From: Rhodococcus rhodnii NBRC 100604
GTDB lineage: Bacteria; Actinomycetota; Actinomycetes; Mycobacteriales; Mycobacteriaceae
NCBI RefSeq assembly: GCF_001894925.1
Contig: NZ_BCXD01000009.1
Coordinates: 124,001-188,000, forward strand
Reading direction: 5' to 3'
DNA: 64,000 nucleotides
Positions 27,946 to 38,302 of this stretch are shown here, one piece after another. Under the pieces are notes generated by a model. It was not told the DNA's origin, did no database searches, and saw only the letters and a list, made by a program, of their open reading frames with translations. Position numbers and translations under genes: made by a program. Within the stretch, counting starts at the first letter, position 1, and every line of letters begins with the position of its first letter.

Positions 27946-28503
27946 GTGATCGATGAAGCGCTCTTCGAGGCCGAGGAGAAGATGGAGAAGGCCGTCTCCG
28001 TCGCCAAGGACGATCTCGGGTCGATCCGTACCGGCCGCGCGAACCCCGGGATGTTCAACCGCATCGCGATCGACTACTACGGCGCGCTCACGCCCATCAC
28101 GCAGCTCGCGAGCATCAATGCTCCCGAGGCGCGGCTCGTCGTCGTCAAGCCCTACGAGGCGTCGCAGCTCGGAGCGATCGAGACCGCGATCCGCAACTCG
28201 GATCTTGGCGTCAATCCGTCGAACGACGGCAACGTCATCCGGATCGCCATCCCGCAGCTGACGGAGGAGCGTCGCCGCGAGCTCGTCAAGCAGGCGAAGT
28301 CGAAGGGCGAGGACGCCAAGGTCTCGATCCGCAACGTTCGGCGCAAGTCGATGGAAGAACTCGGCCGGATCCAGAAGGACGGCGAGGCGGGGGAGGACGA
28401 GGTCGGCCGCGCCGAGAAGGATCTCGACAAGACGACCGCGAAGTACGTCGCGCAGATCGAGGAACTCGTCAAGCACAAGGAAGGCGAGTTGATGGAGGTC
28501 TGA
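27946..28503 (+). CDS. frr: Ribosome recycling factor
   Basis: A 185-aa RRF that splits post-termination ribosomes together with EF-G. The family start [16 protein letters not shown], the motif [14 protein letters not shown], and the C-terminal [32 protein letters not shown] (read in parts) are typical. GTG 27946 has a ggagga RBS; the longer frame from 27853 overlaps pyrH and is unlikely. It lies 61 nt after pyrH. Confidence 0.96.
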   Translation: MIDEALFEAEEKMEKAVSVAKDDLGSIRTGRANPGMFNRIAIDYYGALTPITQLASINAPEARLVVVKPYEASQLGAIETAIRNSDLGVNPSNDGNVIRIAIPQLTEERRRELVKQAKSKGEDAKVSIRNVRRKSMEELGRIQKDGEAGEDEVGRAEKDLDKTTAKYVAQIEELVKHKEGELMEV

Positions 28504-28547
28504 GGCCTCCGCCTCGACCTACAGCCACACATCACGGCTTCCGAGAC

Positions 28548-29528
28548 ATGACGAGTCGAGCGACCGCCGCACACGAACGGGGACAGGTGACGTTGCCAGC
28601 GGACAACGAGAAGCGCGACGGTGCGACGCGCGGCAGCAGCGAGGACGACGCGCAGGCGGTGTCCGGCGATCCTGCCGCTCCGCCCGTCGCGGATCCCGCC
28701 GCACAGCCGGCCTCACGGACCGGCCGCAACCTTCCCGCGGCGATCGGCGTGGGTGGTGGCCTCGGCCTGCTCGTGATTCTCGTGCTCGCGCTGGCACCGA
28801 TGGCGTGGTACGCGGTCGTGGGCATCGCGATGGCGATCGCGACGTGGGAGGTGACCAAGCGGCTCTCGGAAGCCGGGATGTCGATTCCGCGGATTCCGTT
28901 GCTGCTCGGTGGTCAGGCGATCATCTGGCTCGGCTGGCCGTTCGGGACGACGGGCACGCTGGCAGGGTTCGCCGGTACGGCCCTCGTCTGCATGGCGTGG
29001 CGCTTGTTCGATCACGGTCTCGGGGCGACGCCGCGCAACTACCTCCGCGACACCGCGGTCACGATCTTCGTCGCGGCGTGGATTCCGCTGCTCGCGTCGT
29101 TCGCGACGCTCATGGTGCAGGAGGACGACGGCGCCGGCCGCGTCTTCGTGCTCATGATCGCCGTCGTGTGTTCGGACATCGGCGGCTACGTCGCGGGTGT
29201 CCTCTTCGGCAAGCACCCGATGGTGCCCCGGATCAGCCCGAAGAAGTCCTGGGAGGGCTTCGTCGGTTCCATGCTGTTCGCGGTCCTCGGCAGCCTCGCG
29301 TCGGTGACGCTCATCCTGGGTGCCCACTCGATGATCGGTGTGCTGCTGGGCGTCGTGCTCGTCGTGACGGGAACGCTCGGCGATCTGATCGAGTCGCAGG
29401 TCAAGCGGGAACTGAAGATCAAGGACATGGGGACGCTGCTGCCGGGACACGGCGGCATCATGGATCGTCTCGACTCGCTCCTGCCGTCGGCGTTCGTCAC
29501 GTGGCTCGTGCTCGCTGCCCTCGTGTGA
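28548..29528 (+). CDS. cdsA: Phosphatidate cytidylyltransferase
   Basis: A 326-aa membrane enzyme that makes CDP-diacylglycerol for phospholipid synthesis. A 60-residue polar N-terminus is followed by about seven membrane segments. The family signature (SQVKRELKIKDMGTLLPGHGG then IMDRLDS) and PKKSWEGFVG are present. ATG 28548 is used; GTG 28587 is a possible internal start. Downstream of frr as in other Mycobacteriales. Confidence 0.93.
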   Translation: MTSRATAAHERGQVTLPADNEKRDGATRGSSEDDAQAVSGDPAAPPVADPAAQPASRTGRNLPAAIGVGGGLGLLVILVLALAPMAWYAVVGIAMAIATWEVTKRLSEAGMSIPRIPLLLGGQAIIWLGWPFGTTGTLAGFAGTALVCMAWRLFDHGLGATPRNYLRDTAVTIFVAAWIPLLASFATLMVQEDDGAGRVFVLMIAVVCSDIGGYVAGVLFGKHPMVPRISPKKSWEGFVGSMLFAVLGSLASVTLILGAHSMIGVLLGVVLVVTGTLGDLIESQVKRELKIKDMGTLLPGHGGIMDRLDSLLPSAFVTWLVLAALV

Positions 29529-29555
29529 CGGGAGCGTCGGTGTGACGGGCTGCGT

Positions 29556-30296
29556 GTGAGGGCACGAGCGGGCTTCGGTCGTACGCGGGATCCGGGCGCT
29601 CCGATCCCGAGCCCCAACATCTGGCACTGGCCGGCGCTCTACGAGATCGAGAACCGCGCGCAGGACGTCGACGGCGCGGTGTTCGCCGCCCTGGCGGACC
29701 TGGCCGACTGGTCGGGCGTCGTCGTCGACGTGGGGTGCGGATCGGGCTTTCATCTCCCAAGGTTCGCTGCGACGGCGTCGCGGGTCGTGGGCGTCGAGCC
29801 GCATCCGCCGCTGGCCGCCGCGGCGCGGGAGCGGATCGCGGGGCTCGCCGGAGTGGAGGTGCACCGTGCGGGCGCCGAAGCGCTTCCGCTGCCCGACGCG
29901 AGCGTCGACGTCGTGCACGCCCGCACCGCCTACTTCTTCGGCCCGGGGTGCGGCCCCGGCATCGCGGAGGCGATGCGCGTCCTGCGTCCGGGTGGCATCC
30001 TCGTCGTCGTCGATCTCGATGCGACGGCGCACCCGTACGGCGCGTGGATGCGGGCGGATCTCGCGCAGTACGACCCCGCTGCGGTCGAGACCTTCTTCGA
30101 CGTCCAGGGGTTCGGGTGCCGCAGGGTCGACACGCGCTGGGAGTTCGAGAGCCGCGAGGATCTGGCCGCGGTGCTGGGGATCGAGTTCACGCCCCGGACG
30201 GCCGCACGCGCCGTGGCCGGGACCGTCGGGACGGCGCTCGACGTGCGCTATCGCGTGCATTGGCGGCGCCGGCCGCGCGGCATCGAACCGGTCTGA
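29556..30296 (+). CDS. Class I SAM-dependent methyltransferase
   Basis: A 246-aa methyltransferase. SAM-binding motif I is VVDVGCGSGFHLPRFA; post-I acidic residue in VVGVEPHP; motif II region DASVDVVHARTAYFFGPG and motif III VLRPGGILVVVDLD. The acceptor is not identifiable. GTG start 27 nt after cdsA, so probably cotranscribed; it converges with the CitE-like gene (3 nt between stops). Confidence 0.85.
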   Translation: MRARAGFGRTRDPGAPIPSPNIWHWPALYEIENRAQDVDGAVFAALADLADWSGVVVDVGCGSGFHLPRFAATASRVVGVEPHPPLAAAARERIAGLAGVEVHRAGAEALPLPDASVDVVHARTAYFFGPGCGPGIAEAMRVLRPGGILVVVDLDATAHPYGAWMRADLAQYDPAAVETFFDVQGFGCRRVDTRWEFESREDLAAVLGIEFTPRTAARAVAGTVGTALDVRYRVHWRRRPRGIEPV

Positions 30297-30299
30297 GCG

Positions 30300-31157
30300 T
30301 CAGGCGATCCCGAAGACCTCGGCGCGTTCGGTGATCTTCAGCGCCTCCGCGAGTTGCGGCCGCTCGCTTCCCGAGCGGATGCCGGAGCCGTCGCGGCCGA
30401 GCCGCTCGATGACCGAGTGTGCCCAGCGCGTCTCCGACTGCGACGGGCTCAGTGCCTCGTTGACGACGGCCGCGTCGGCGGTGTGCATGCACAGCTTGCC
30501 GGTCATCCCCATGGCGCGGGTCGTCGCGCACGCGAGACGCAGGCCGTCGGCGTCGACGCCGAGCGTGGGGCCGTCGATCGGCGGTGCGATGCGTGCGGCC
30601 CGGCTCGTCACGGCCAGCCGTGCCCGCGGATAGGACATCGCGACGTCCGAGGCGTCGAAGCCGGTGTCGCGGCGGAAATCGCCGCTGCCGAACGCGAGCC
30701 GGAAGACCGCGTGCGAGCGGGCGATCTCGGGGGCGGCCTCGAGCCCGGTCGCGGATTCGACGAGCGCGAGGATCGGGGTGCCGGGCCGAAGCCGGTCCGC
30801 CGTCGCCTCGGCCTGCGATCCGCTCTCGACCTTCGCGAGCATGACGCCCGCGAGCGTCTCGCACCCGGCGAGCGCGGCGAGGTCGTCCTCCCAGAACGCC
30901 GTCGTCGCGGCGTTGATGCGCACCCACGCTCGGTGGCCGTCGCCGAGCCAGGCGGCGACGGCTGCGCGTGCTGCGTGTTTGCCCGAATCGGGCACGCCGT
31001 CCTCGACATCGAGGATGATCGCGTCGGCCTCGCCCCGTTCGGCGTCGTCGAAGCGATCGGGCTCGGCGGCGGTGACCAGTTGCCACGAACGCGCGTGCGC
31101 AGGATCGATGGGGTCGTGCGCAGGAGCGTGATCGTGACTACGGGCCGGAGAACTCAT
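30300..31157 (-). CDS. HpcH/HpaI aldolase / citrate-lyase-beta-like protein
   Basis: A 285-aa TIM-barrel protein of the CitE family, which cleaves or forms CoA esters using Mg. Motifs are ADAIILDVEDGVPDSGK, AWVRINA, LALVESATGLEAA and FGSGDFRRDTGFD. No citrate lyase alpha or gamma genes are nearby, so a stand-alone lyase (for example for citramalyl-CoA or malyl-CoA type substrates) is more likely. TAAGCT ends 6 nt before its ATG, indicating a leaderless message. Confidence 0.82.
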   Translation of the reverse strand: MSSPARSHDHAPAHDPIDPAHARSWQLVTAAEPDRFDDAERGEADAIILDVEDGVPDSGKHAARAAVAAWLGDGHRAWVRINAATTAFWEDDLAALAGCETLAGVMLAKVESGSQAEATADRLRPGTPILALVESATGLEAAPEIARSHAVFRLAFGSGDFRRDTGFDASDVAMSYPRARLAVTSRAARIAPPIDGPTLGVDADGLRLACATTRAMGMTGKLCMHTADAAVVNEALSPSQSETRWAHSVIERLGRDGSGIRSGSERPQLAEALKITERAEVFGIA

Positions 31158-31210
31158 GTCTCCAGCTTATCGGCGCGCCCTCGTGGGCCGGTCGGCGGTG
31201 GCCGGGCCCG

Positions 31211-31573
31211 TCAGCGCCGCTTGGCGGCTCGGCGAATCTGCAGGATACGGATGCCGCCCGCGAGCGCGACGATGATGGCGCCGGCAATCGCGGCGAAGAG
31301 GAGCGCGACGCCGAGCGGTAGCTCCGTCTGCCAGCCGAGGAAGTGCAGGGGAGTGCTGTCGAGATTCTGGAGAATGAAGATGAGCAGCACGATCAGTACG
31401 ACGATGCCGATGATCAGGCCGGTCCAGGTCGCCGCGGCGCGAGTGTGCCGGACCTCGTCGTAGCCACCGCGGTGCTGCGGGTGTCCGGCGGTCGTGTGGT
31501 CGCCGCCTGTGTCGATTCGATCACCCTTGGCGTCGTCCGGGAAAGACGAGGGATCGTTCGGTGTTGTCGACAT
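31211..31573 (-). CDS. LapA-domain small membrane protein
   Basis: A 120-aa protein with a hydrophilic N-terminal half and two membrane segments ([19 protein letters not shown] and [23 protein letters not shown]). The connecting [23 protein letters not shown] is characteristic of the LapA (DUF1049) family. Function in actinobacteria is unknown. ATG 31573 is chosen over longer readings; a CAAGAT hexamer lies 6 nt upstream. Diverges from rlmN over 70 nt. Confidence 0.8.
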   Translation of the reverse strand: MSTTPNDPSSFPDDAKGDRIDTGGDHTTAGHPQHRGGYDEVRHTRAAATWTGLIIGIVVLIVLLIFILQNLDSTPLHFLGWQTELPLGVALLFAAIAGAIIVALAGGIRILQIRRAAKRR

Positions 31574-31643
31574 GGGCCGATCTTGTCCCACCCGAGTCCG
31601 CTTTTGTGGGACGACACGCATCTCGTGCGAGAATGGATCCGTT

Positions 31644-32753
31644 ATGGCATCGCCTCTTCCCCTCGTGTTCGACGCACCCAAGCGCGGCCTGCCGCCGCGC
31701 CACTTCGCCGACCTCGATCCGGCCGATCGCCGCGCCGCGGTGACCGAGCTCGGGTTGCCGGGTTTCCGGGCCGATCAGATCGCGCGGCAGTACTACGCGC
31801 GGCTCGAGTCCGAGCCCGACGCGATGACGGATCTGCCCGCCGGCGTCCGCAGCGCGATCGCCGAGAAACTGTTCCCGCCGCTGCTGCAGGAGATCCGCAA
31901 CGTCGCGTGCGACGACGGCGAGACCCGCAAGACGCTGTGGCGCGCCCACGACGGCAGCCTGCTCGAGAGCGTCCTCATGCGGTACCCCGATCGCGCGACG
32001 CTGTGCATCTCGAGTCAGGCGGGCTGCGGGATGGCGTGCCCGTTCTGCGCGACCGGCCAGGCCGGGCTCCAGCGCAACCTCTCGACGGCGGAGATCGTCG
32101 ATCAGGTGCGTTCGGCGGCGCGCGCGATGCGCGACGGCGAGATCCACGGCGGGCCGGGCAGGTTGTCCAACATCGTCTTCATGGGGATGGGGGAGCCGTT
32201 CGCGAACTACAAGCGCGTCGTCGCGGCGGTGCGGCGCATCACCTCGGCGCCGCCCGACGGCTTCGGGATCTCCCACCGCAACGTCACGGTGTCGACGGTC
32301 GGGCTGGCTCCGGCGATCCGCAAACTCGCCGACGAGAAGCTCGGCGTCACCCTCGCGGTGTCGCTGCACACGCCCGACGACGAACTGCGCGACACCCTCG
32401 TGCCCGTCAACAACCGGTGGTCGGTGCGTGAGGTGCTGGACGCCGCGCGGTACTACGCCGATTCGACGGGCCGGCGCGTCTCGATCGAGTACGCGCTCAT
32501 CCGTGACATCAACGATCAGCCGTGGCGCGCGGACATGCTCGGGACGAAGCTCCGCAAGGCGCTCGGCCAGTACGCGCACGTCAACCTGATCCCGCTCAAT
32601 CCGACTCCCGGCAGCAAGTGGGACGCGAGCCCCAAGGACGTCGAGCGCGAGTTCGTGCGCCGGGTCCGCGCGCAGGGTGTCTCGTGCACCGTGCGCGACA
32701 CCCGCGGTCAGGAGATCGCCGCCGCGTGCGGGCAGCTGGCCGCCGAGAGCTGA
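31644..32753 (+). CDS. rlmN: 23S rRNA/tRNA adenine C2-methyltransferase RlmN
   Basis: A 369-aa radical SAM methyltransferase acting on A2503 of 23S rRNA and A37 of some tRNAs. The cluster motif [14 protein letters not shown] (CxxxCxxC) is intact, as are [12 protein letters not shown], the ST(V)G region and the C-terminal Cys in [18 protein letters not shown] hexamer lies 9 nt before ATG 31644. A perfect terminator follows. Confidence 0.95.
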   Translation: MASPLPLVFDAPKRGLPPRHFADLDPADRRAAVTELGLPGFRADQIARQYYARLESEPDAMTDLPAGVRSAIAEKLFPPLLQEIRNVACDDGETRKTLWRAHDGSLLESVLMRYPDRATLCISSQAGCGMACPFCATGQAGLQRNLSTAEIVDQVRSAARAMRDGEIHGGPGRLSNIVFMGMGEPFANYKRVVAAVRRITSAPPDGFGISHRNVTVSTVGLAPAIRKLADEKLGVTLAVSLHTPDDELRDTLVPVNNRWSVREVLDAARYYADSTGRRVSIEYALIRDINDQPWRADMLGTKLRKALGQYAHVNLIPLNPTPGSKWDASPKDVEREFVRRVRAQGVSCTVRDTRGQEIAAACGQLAAES

Positions 32754-32774
32754 CCCGGCCGGTCGAGACGAGAA

Positions 32775-32813
32775 ACGCGAGTGGGGCGGGCCATCGGCCC
32801 GCCCCACTCGCGT
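32775..32813 (+). terminator. Bidirectional terminator between rlmN and DUF2631
   Basis: A perfect 18-bp stem (32775-32792 with 32796-32813) with a 3-nt loop. It lies between the converging genes rlmN and the DUF2631 gene and can serve both. Confidence 0.9.
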
Positions 32814-32830
32814 CTGTCGTCTGTCGGCTG

Positions 32831-33100
32831 CTACCGCGGCCGACGCCTGCGCACGATGTCGATCACGAGCGCCACGATCATCAGGCCGGCGAGGCCGATG
32901 AGGTAGAGGTCCTCGACACGTCCGTGATGGTTGCCGATGAGCATCGCCAGCAGGAAGAGCGAGAAGAACCAGCCGAGGAAACGGAAGAACCGGGGCGCTT
33001 CGCCGCTCCAGCCCCATGCCGCCGACGGAACCTCCGCCGTGTCCACCTTGCCGACCACGACGGGGTCACTGCTGGACGGCTCCAGTTGGGTACCGGTCAC
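32831..33100 (-). CDS. DUF2631 small membrane protein
   Basis: An 89-aa protein with two hydrophobic segments (FFRFLGWFFSLFLLAMLIG and LYLIGLAGLMIVALVIDIV) and a basic end RRRRPR. The family is found near rlmN in Mycobacteriales and has no known role. It starts at GTG 33100 with a nearby aggatcg purine stretch. Confidence 0.82.
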   Translation of the reverse strand: MTGTQLEPSSSDPVVVGKVDTAEVPSAAWGWSGEAPRFFRFLGWFFSLFLLAMLIGNHHGRVEDLYLIGLAGLMIVALVIDIVRRRRPR

Positions 33101-33199
33101 GATCGATCCTCCTGCTCATCCGAAACGGGTGCTCATATCGTGGCATACGACAGTGTGTCGTTGCTTCGCGCCCCGCACGTTCGGGGCGGCGCGTGCCGT

Positions 33200-33544
33200 T
33201 CAGGCGTGGGCGCTCGCGCGTGCGGCGACGACGTGATCGACGTTCTGCTCGCCCCATTCGGCGACCGCCGTGAGGGCGGCGTCGAGGCGCGTACCGCGCT
33301 CGGTGAGCGTGTACTCGACCCGGAGCGGGAAGCCCTCGTGGACAGTGCGGGTGACGATGCCGTCGCGTTCGAGTTCGCGGAGTTGCTGCGCCAGCACCTT
33401 TTCGGAGATCGCGCCGACCTCGCGACGGAGGGCCGCGAATCGGCGGGCTCCCTGCGACAGGCACCACAGAATCGTCGGTTTCCACTTCGTCCCGACGACG
33501 TCGAACGCGACGTTCACCCCGCAGTCGTAGTCCGGATGGTCCAT
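33200..33544 (-). CDS. HxlR-family transcriptional regulator
   Basis: A 114-aa winged-helix regulator. The motifs CGVNVAFDVVGTKWKPTILWCLSQG, RFAALRREVGAISEKVLAQQLRELERDGIV and YTLTERG define the family. An N-terminal Cys (residue 8) stands where redox- or electrophile-sensing members have theirs. It diverges from the imine-reductase-like gene; the 80-nt gap has paired GTGCGTAC sites that it probably binds. Confidence 0.9.
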   Translation of the reverse strand: MDHPDYDCGVNVAFDVVGTKWKPTILWCLSQGARRFAALRREVGAISEKVLAQQLRELERDGIVTRTVHEGFPLRVEYTLTERGTRLDAALTAVAEWGEQNVDHVVAARASAHA

Positions 33545-33561
33545 CGGGCCTCCTCACCTCG

Positions 33562-33589
33562 AGGTGCGTACGCACCTTGTTGTGCGTAC
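33562..33589. promoter_or_regulatory. Candidate HxlR operator
   Basis: A perfect 16-bp palindrome, aggtgcgtacgcacct (33562-33577), overlaps one of two direct GTGCGTAC copies (33564-33571 and 33582-33589), spaced 18 nt apart. They lie 17-45 nt upstream of hxlR and 35-62 nt upstream of the divergent oxidoreductase gene. Confidence 0.6.
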
Positions 33590-33624
33590 TTCTGTTCGGC
33601 CGCGTGCGGTGCGACCGTGAAGTC

Positions 33625-34545
33625 ATGACGAACTCCACGAATGTCACGAACGCCACGAACGAGGCTGTCGCAACAGCATCCCACCGCACGGCCGTTCTAG
33701 GGCTCGGTCCGATGGGAGTGGCGCTGGCAGCGGCGCTGCTGGGGGCGGGCGCGGACGTCGCCGTCTGGAACCGCACGCCGAAGGAGCTCGACGTGCTCGG
33801 CCTCGGGGACGCCCGGGCCGCGCAGACTCCGTCCGACGCTGCCGCGGCGGCCGACGTCGTCGTCGTGTGCGTGCGCGATCACGCCGTCGGGCGCGACGTG
33901 ATCGCGGCGCTCGCGGACGAGCTGCCGCCGGACGCGGTCGTCGTCCATGCCTCGACCGGAACGCCCCAGGACGCCGCCGAATCTGCTACCCGGGCACGAG
34001 AACTCGGCGTCCGGTACGTCACCGCCGCGATCATGGTGCCGACGCCGCTGATCGGGACGCCCGAGAACACCGTGCTGTACGCCGGTGACCCGGAGGACGT
34101 CGCGCGTGCACGGCCGATCCTCGAGATGCTCGGCGGCACCGTCGACGTCGTCGGGGACGATCATCGGGTCCCGCCCGCGCTCGATCTCGCGATGCTCGAC
34201 GTCTTCTTCGCGGGGATGTACGCGTACCTGCACGCCACGGCGCTCGCGGAGGCGAACGGTATCGACGCCGAGCGGTTCCTGCCCTACGGCGAGACGATCA
34301 CCCGGACGCTCGGGCACTCGCTCGCCGGCCTGGCGGCGAACGCGACGGCGCGGGGTTACGACACCGGCCAGGCGCGGCTCGACATGTGCACGGCGTTCCT
34401 CGACAAGATCGTCGCCGCGAGTAGCGAGGCGGGTGTCGACGCCGCGCACGCCGCCGTCGTCCGCGACGCCTCGTGGGCGGCACTGCGCCATCGCGCCGCC
34501 GGCACCGACTGGGACGTCGTGTTCGAGGATCTGCGGCCGCGCTGA
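33625..34545 (+). CDS. NAD(P)-dependent oxidoreductase, imine-reductase-like
   Basis: A 306-aa member of the 6-phosphogluconate/3-hydroxyisobutyrate dehydrogenase superfamily. The Rossmann motif [16 protein letters not shown] and VWNRTP, together with [19 protein letters not shown], is the pattern of imine reductases. The helix [12 protein letters not shown] carries the Asp typical of the catalytic position in that group. ATG 33625 is the start that leaves a short Asn/Thr-rich leader. Regulation by the divergent HxlR protein is likely, perhaps in response to a reactive carbonyl or quinone. Confidence 0.85.
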   Translation: MTNSTNVTNATNEAVATASHRTAVLGLGPMGVALAAALLGAGADVAVWNRTPKELDVLGLGDARAAQTPSDAAAAADVVVVCVRDHAVGRDVIAALADELPPDAVVVHASTGTPQDAAESATRARELGVRYVTAAIMVPTPLIGTPENTVLYAGDPEDVARARPILEMLGGTVDVVGDDHRVPPALDLAMLDVFFAGMYAYLHATALAEANGIDAERFLPYGETITRTLGHSLAGLAANATARGYDTGQARLDMCTAFLDKIVAASSEAGVDAAHAAVVRDASWAALRHRAAGTDWDVVFEDLRPR

Positions 34546-34598
34546 GAGAGCCGCGGGTGCGCTCGGGCGCGCCGATCCGCGTGCGCCACAATGACGGC

Positions 34599-35744
34599 AT
34601 GGACGACACCCGACCGACACGCGTTCTGCTGCTCGGCAGCACCGGTTCCATCGGCACCCAGGCCCTCGAGGTGATCGCCGCGAATCCGGAGCGTTTCGAG
34701 GTCGTCGGGCTCGCCGCGGGCGGGGGAAACATCGAGCTGCTCGCCGAGCAGATCGCCGCGACCGGGGTCCGGGAGATCGCGGTGGCCGACTCCGAGGCGG
34801 CGGCGCGGCTCGACGTCCCGGCCCGGTCGGGCCCGAATGCCGCGACGGATCTCGTGCGGGAGACGGAGGCGGACGTCGTCCTCAACGCACTCGTCGGGTC
34901 GCTGGGACTGCCACCGACGCTCGCGGCACTCGAATCGGGTGCCCGGCTCGCCCTCGCGAACAAGGAGTCGCTCGTCGCCGGGGGGCCGCTCGTGACCGCG
35001 GCCGCGGCGCCGGGCCAGATCGTCCCCGTCGACTCCGAGCACTCGGCGCTCGCACAGTGCCTGCGCGGCGGCACGGCGGCCGAGGTCGATCGCCTCGTGC
35101 TCACGGCGTCGGGAGGTCCGTTCCTCGGCTGGTCGGCCGAGGATCTGGAGTCGGTGACCCCCGAGCAGGCGGGCAAGCACCCGACGTGGTCGATGGGGCC
35201 GATGAACACGCTCAACTCGGCGACGCTCGTGAACAAGGGCCTCGAACTCCTCGAGACGCACCTGCTGTTCGGCGTCCCGTACGACCGGATCGACACCGTC
35301 GTCCACCCGCAGTCCATCGTCCATTCGATGGTGACCTTCGTGGACGGCTCGACCCTCGCGCAGGCGAGCCCACCCGACATGCGGCTGCCGATCGCCCTCG
35401 CGCTCGGCTGGCCCGACCGGATCGCGGGCGCGGCCGCGGCGTGCGATTTCACGACGGCGTCGACGTGGACGTTCGAGCCGCTCGACGACGAGGTCTTTCC
35501 CGCCGTCTCGCTCGCGCGCGCAGCCGGGACGGGCGGCGGCTCGCTCCCCGCGGTGTACAACGCGGCGAACGAGGTCGCGGCCGAGGCGTTCTTGGGCGGC
35601 GCGATCACCTTCCCCGCCATCGTCCGTACGGTGGAGAAGGTTCTCGCGGCGGCAGGGGAGTTCTCAGCGACGCCCAGTACTGTGGACGACGTTCTCGCGG
35701 CGGACCGATGGGCCCGCGCTCGTGCGCGGGCTCTCGTGTCGTAG
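34599..35744 (+). CDS. dxr: 1-deoxy-D-xylulose 5-phosphate reductoisomerase
   Basis: A 381-aa enzyme making MEP, the committed step of the non-mevalonate isoprenoid pathway. NADPH motif [22 protein letters not shown]; the metal and substrate motifs [36 protein letters not shown] and [12 protein letters not shown] are complete. A CACAAT hexamer ends 6 nt before ATG 34599, consistent with a leaderless mRNA. It heads dxr-rip1-ispG. Confidence 0.96.
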   Translation: MDDTRPTRVLLLGSTGSIGTQALEVIAANPERFEVVGLAAGGGNIELLAEQIAATGVREIAVADSEAAARLDVPARSGPNAATDLVRETEADVVLNALVGSLGLPPTLAALESGARLALANKESLVAGGPLVTAAAAPGQIVPVDSEHSALAQCLRGGTAAEVDRLVLTASGGPFLGWSAEDLESVTPEQAGKHPTWSMGPMNTLNSATLVNKGLELLETHLLFGVPYDRIDTVVHPQSIVHSMVTFVDGSTLAQASPPDMRLPIALALGWPDRIAGAAAACDFTTASTWTFEPLDDEVFPAVSLARAAGTGGGSLPAVYNAANEVAAEAFLGGAITFPAIVRTVEKVLAAAGEFSATPSTVDDVLAADRWARARARALVS

Positions 35745-35819
35745 ATCGCACCGGCTCGTCGCGTGACGACCGCGGCGTGATCGGCGCGGGGAACTCGGAA
35801 GACGAAAGGCTAGCTCTCG

Positions 35820-37034
35820 ATGGTGTTCGCACTGGGCGTGCTGCTGTTCGCTCTCGGAATCGCGATATCCATCGCACTGCACGAGGCCGGGCACATGTGG
35901 ACGGCGAAGGCGCTCGGCATGAAGGTCCGGCGCTACTTCATCGGCTTCGGGCCGCGGATCTTCTCGTTCCGGCGCGGGGAGACCGAGTACGGGCTCAAGG
36001 CGATCCCCGCGGGCGGGTTCTGCGACATCGCGGGCATGACGGCGCTCGACGAACTCGCGCCCGACGAGGTCGACCGCGCGATGTACAAGCAGAAGACGTG
36101 GAAGCGGCTCGTCGTCATGGTCGGCGGCATCGCGATGAACTTCCTGCTCGGCATCGTCCTCATCTGGGTTCTCGCCGTCGGGTGGGGCCTGCCGAATCGT
36201 GATCACAGCGGGCTGATCACCGAGACCCCCTGTGTTGCCGCTACGCAGGGTGGTCCGCCCGAGTACGCGCTGGCACCGTGCGAAGGCGCCGGACCGGCCG
36301 GAGCCGCCGGAATCCGGCCGGGCGACACGATCGTCGCGGTCGGCGGAACCGAGACGCCCGAGTGGAGCGACGTCGTTCGCGAGACGCAGGAATCGGCCGG
36401 GCTCACCGATTACCGGATCGAGCGCGAAGGCCAGGAGCTGACACTCCCCGTCGACGTGCAGGAAGTCGAGCGTTACGTCGTCGACGGTGCGGGTCAGCAG
36501 CCGCGGCTCGAGACGGTCGGCGCGATCGGTGCCGCCGGCCCGCCGGCGATGCTCGACTACAACGCGCTCAGCGCCGTCCCCGCGACGTTCGTGTACACCG
36601 GCGACATCTTCAAGGCGACGTTCCAGGCGCTGATCACGCTGCCGAGCAAGGCAGTGGACCTGTGGCACGCGATCGCGGGCGGCGAGCGCGGGCTCGACAC
36701 CCCGGTGAGCGTCGTCGGCGCGAGCGTCATCGGCGGGCAGGCGGCCGAGCGCGGCGAGATCGCGATGTTCATCAGCCTGCTCGCGAGCCTGAACTTCTTC
36801 CTCGGTGCATTCAACATCCTCCCGCTGCTGCCGCTCGACGGCGGCCACATGGCGGTCGCGATCTACGAGCGCATCCGCAACTGGCTGCGGGAGAAGCGCG
36901 GCAAGCCGATCGGCGGCCCCGTCGACTACACCAAGCTGTTACCCGTGACATACGTGTTCGTGGTGGTCGGCGGTGCGTTCATGCTGTTGACGCTGACCGC
37001 CGACATCGTCAACCCGATCAAGATATTTCCCTGA
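35820..37034 (+). CDS. rip1: Site-2 intramembrane metalloprotease (Rip1/RseP)
   Basis: A 404-aa M50 protease that cleaves membrane-bound anti-sigma factors and other substrates within the bilayer. The zinc motif HEAGH (residues 21-25) lies in the first membrane segment, and the third ligand is in NILPLLPLDGGHMAVA. A PDZ-like domain with GAAGIRPGDTIVAVGG is between. It stands between dxr and ispG exactly as Rip1 (Rv2869c) does in M. tuberculosis. RBS gaaagg precedes ATG 35820. Confidence 0.95.
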   Translation: MVFALGVLLFALGIAISIALHEAGHMWTAKALGMKVRRYFIGFGPRIFSFRRGETEYGLKAIPAGGFCDIAGMTALDELAPDEVDRAMYKQKTWKRLVVMVGGIAMNFLLGIVLIWVLAVGWGLPNRDHSGLITETPCVAATQGGPPEYALAPCEGAGPAGAAGIRPGDTIVAVGGTETPEWSDVVRETQESAGLTDYRIEREGQELTLPVDVQEVERYVVDGAGQQPRLETVGAIGAAGPPAMLDYNALSAVPATFVYTGDIFKATFQALITLPSKAVDLWHAIAGGERGLDTPVSVVGASVIGGQAAERGEIAMFISLLASLNFFLGAFNILPLLPLDGGHMAVAIYERIRNWLREKRGKPIGGPVDYTKLLPVTYVFVVVGGAFMLLTLTADIVNPIKIFP

Positions 37035-37095
37035 TCGGTAGAATCGCGACCGACCAGCGTCCGGCGCATCGAGACCAGAGAAGAAGGCACTTCAC

Positions 37096-38250
37096 GTGAG
37101 CACATCTGTCGGATTGGGTATGCCGGCGGCCCCTGCTGCCGTCCTCGCACCTCGCCGCACCACCCGCCAACTCCAGGTCGGGTCCGTCGGCGTCGGCAGC
37201 GACCATCCGATCTCGGTGCAGTCGATGTGCACCACCAAGACGCACGACGTCAACGCGACGCTGCAGCAGATCGCCGAGCTCACCGCCGCGGGCTGCGACA
37301 TCGTCCGGGTGGCGTGCCCGCGTCAGGAGGACGCCGACGCGCTCGCGACGATCGCCCGCAAGAGCCAGATCCCGGTGATCGCCGACATCCACTTCCAGCC
37401 GCGCTACATCTTCGCGGCGATCGACGCCGGCTGCGCCGCGGTGCGGGTGAACCCCGGCAACATCAAGGAGTTCGACGGCCGCGTCGGCGAGGTCGCGAAG
37501 GCGGCCGGTGACGCGGGCATCCCGATCCGGATCGGTGTCAACGCAGGTTCGCTCGACCCTCGGCTGATGCAGAAGTACGGCAAGGCGACGCCCGAGGCGC
37601 TCGTCGAGTCGGCGCTGTGGGAGGCCGGGCTGTTCGAGGAGCACGGCTTCGGCGACATCAAGATCTCCGTGAAGCACAACGACCCGGTGATCATGGTCGA
37701 GGCGTACCGCCAGCTCGCGGCGCAGTGCGACTACCCGCTGCACCTCGGCGTCACCGAGGCGGGACCGGCCTTCCAGGGCACCGTCAAGTCCGCGGTCGCG
37801 TTCGGTGCACTCCTGTCCGAGGGCATCGGCGACACGATCCGCGTCTCGCTGTCGGCTCCGCCCGCCGAGGAGATCAAGGTCGGCACCCAGATTCTGCAGT
37901 CGCTCAACCTGCGTCCCCGCAAGCTCGAGATCGTCTCGTGCCCGTCGTGCGGGCGCGCCCAGGTCGACGTCTACACGCTCGCCGACGAGGTCACCGCCGG
38001 CCTCGAGGGGATGGAGGTTCCGCTGCGTGTCGCCGTGATGGGGTGCGTCGTCAACGGTCCCGGCGAGGCGCGCGAGGCCGATCTCGGTGTCGCGTCCGGC
38101 AACGGCAAGGGCCAGATCTTCGTGAAGGGCGAGGTCATCAAGACCGTTCCCGAGGCGCAGATCGTCGAGACCCTCATCGAGGAGGCGATGCGCATCGCCG
38201 AGGAGATGGGTGACGACGCCGCGGGCGATCCGGTCGTGAGCGTCGGCTGA
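37096..38250 (+). CDS. ispG: 4-hydroxy-3-methylbut-2-en-1-yl diphosphate synthase
   Basis: A 384-aa [4Fe-4S] enzyme converting MEcPP to HMBPP in the MEP pathway. The TIM barrel starts [20 protein letters not shown]-like ([13 protein letters not shown]); the cluster cysteines are in SCPSCGR (near residues 282/285) and [10 protein letters not shown] (near 317). GTG 37096 has an agaagg RBS. With dxr it supplies two of the pathway's enzymes here. Confidence 0.96.
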   Translation: MSTSVGLGMPAAPAAVLAPRRTTRQLQVGSVGVGSDHPISVQSMCTTKTHDVNATLQQIAELTAAGCDIVRVACPRQEDADALATIARKSQIPVIADIHFQPRYIFAAIDAGCAAVRVNPGNIKEFDGRVGEVAKAAGDAGIPIRIGVNAGSLDPRLMQKYGKATPEALVESALWEAGLFEEHGFGDIKISVKHNDPVIMVEAYRQLAAQCDYPLHLGVTEAGPAFQGTVKSAVAFGALLSEGIGDTIRVSLSAPPAEEIKVGTQILQSLNLRPRKLEIVSCPSCGRAQVDVYTLADEVTAGLEGMEVPLRVAVMGCVVNGPGEAREADLGVASGNGKGQIFVKGEVIKTVPEAQIVETLIEEAMRIAEEMGDDAAGDPVVSVG

Positions 38251-38302
38251 CGTTTTCCCACCGTCCCTACCGGGCGAGTGTGGTTCGTGGCACTGTGTTG
38301 TC

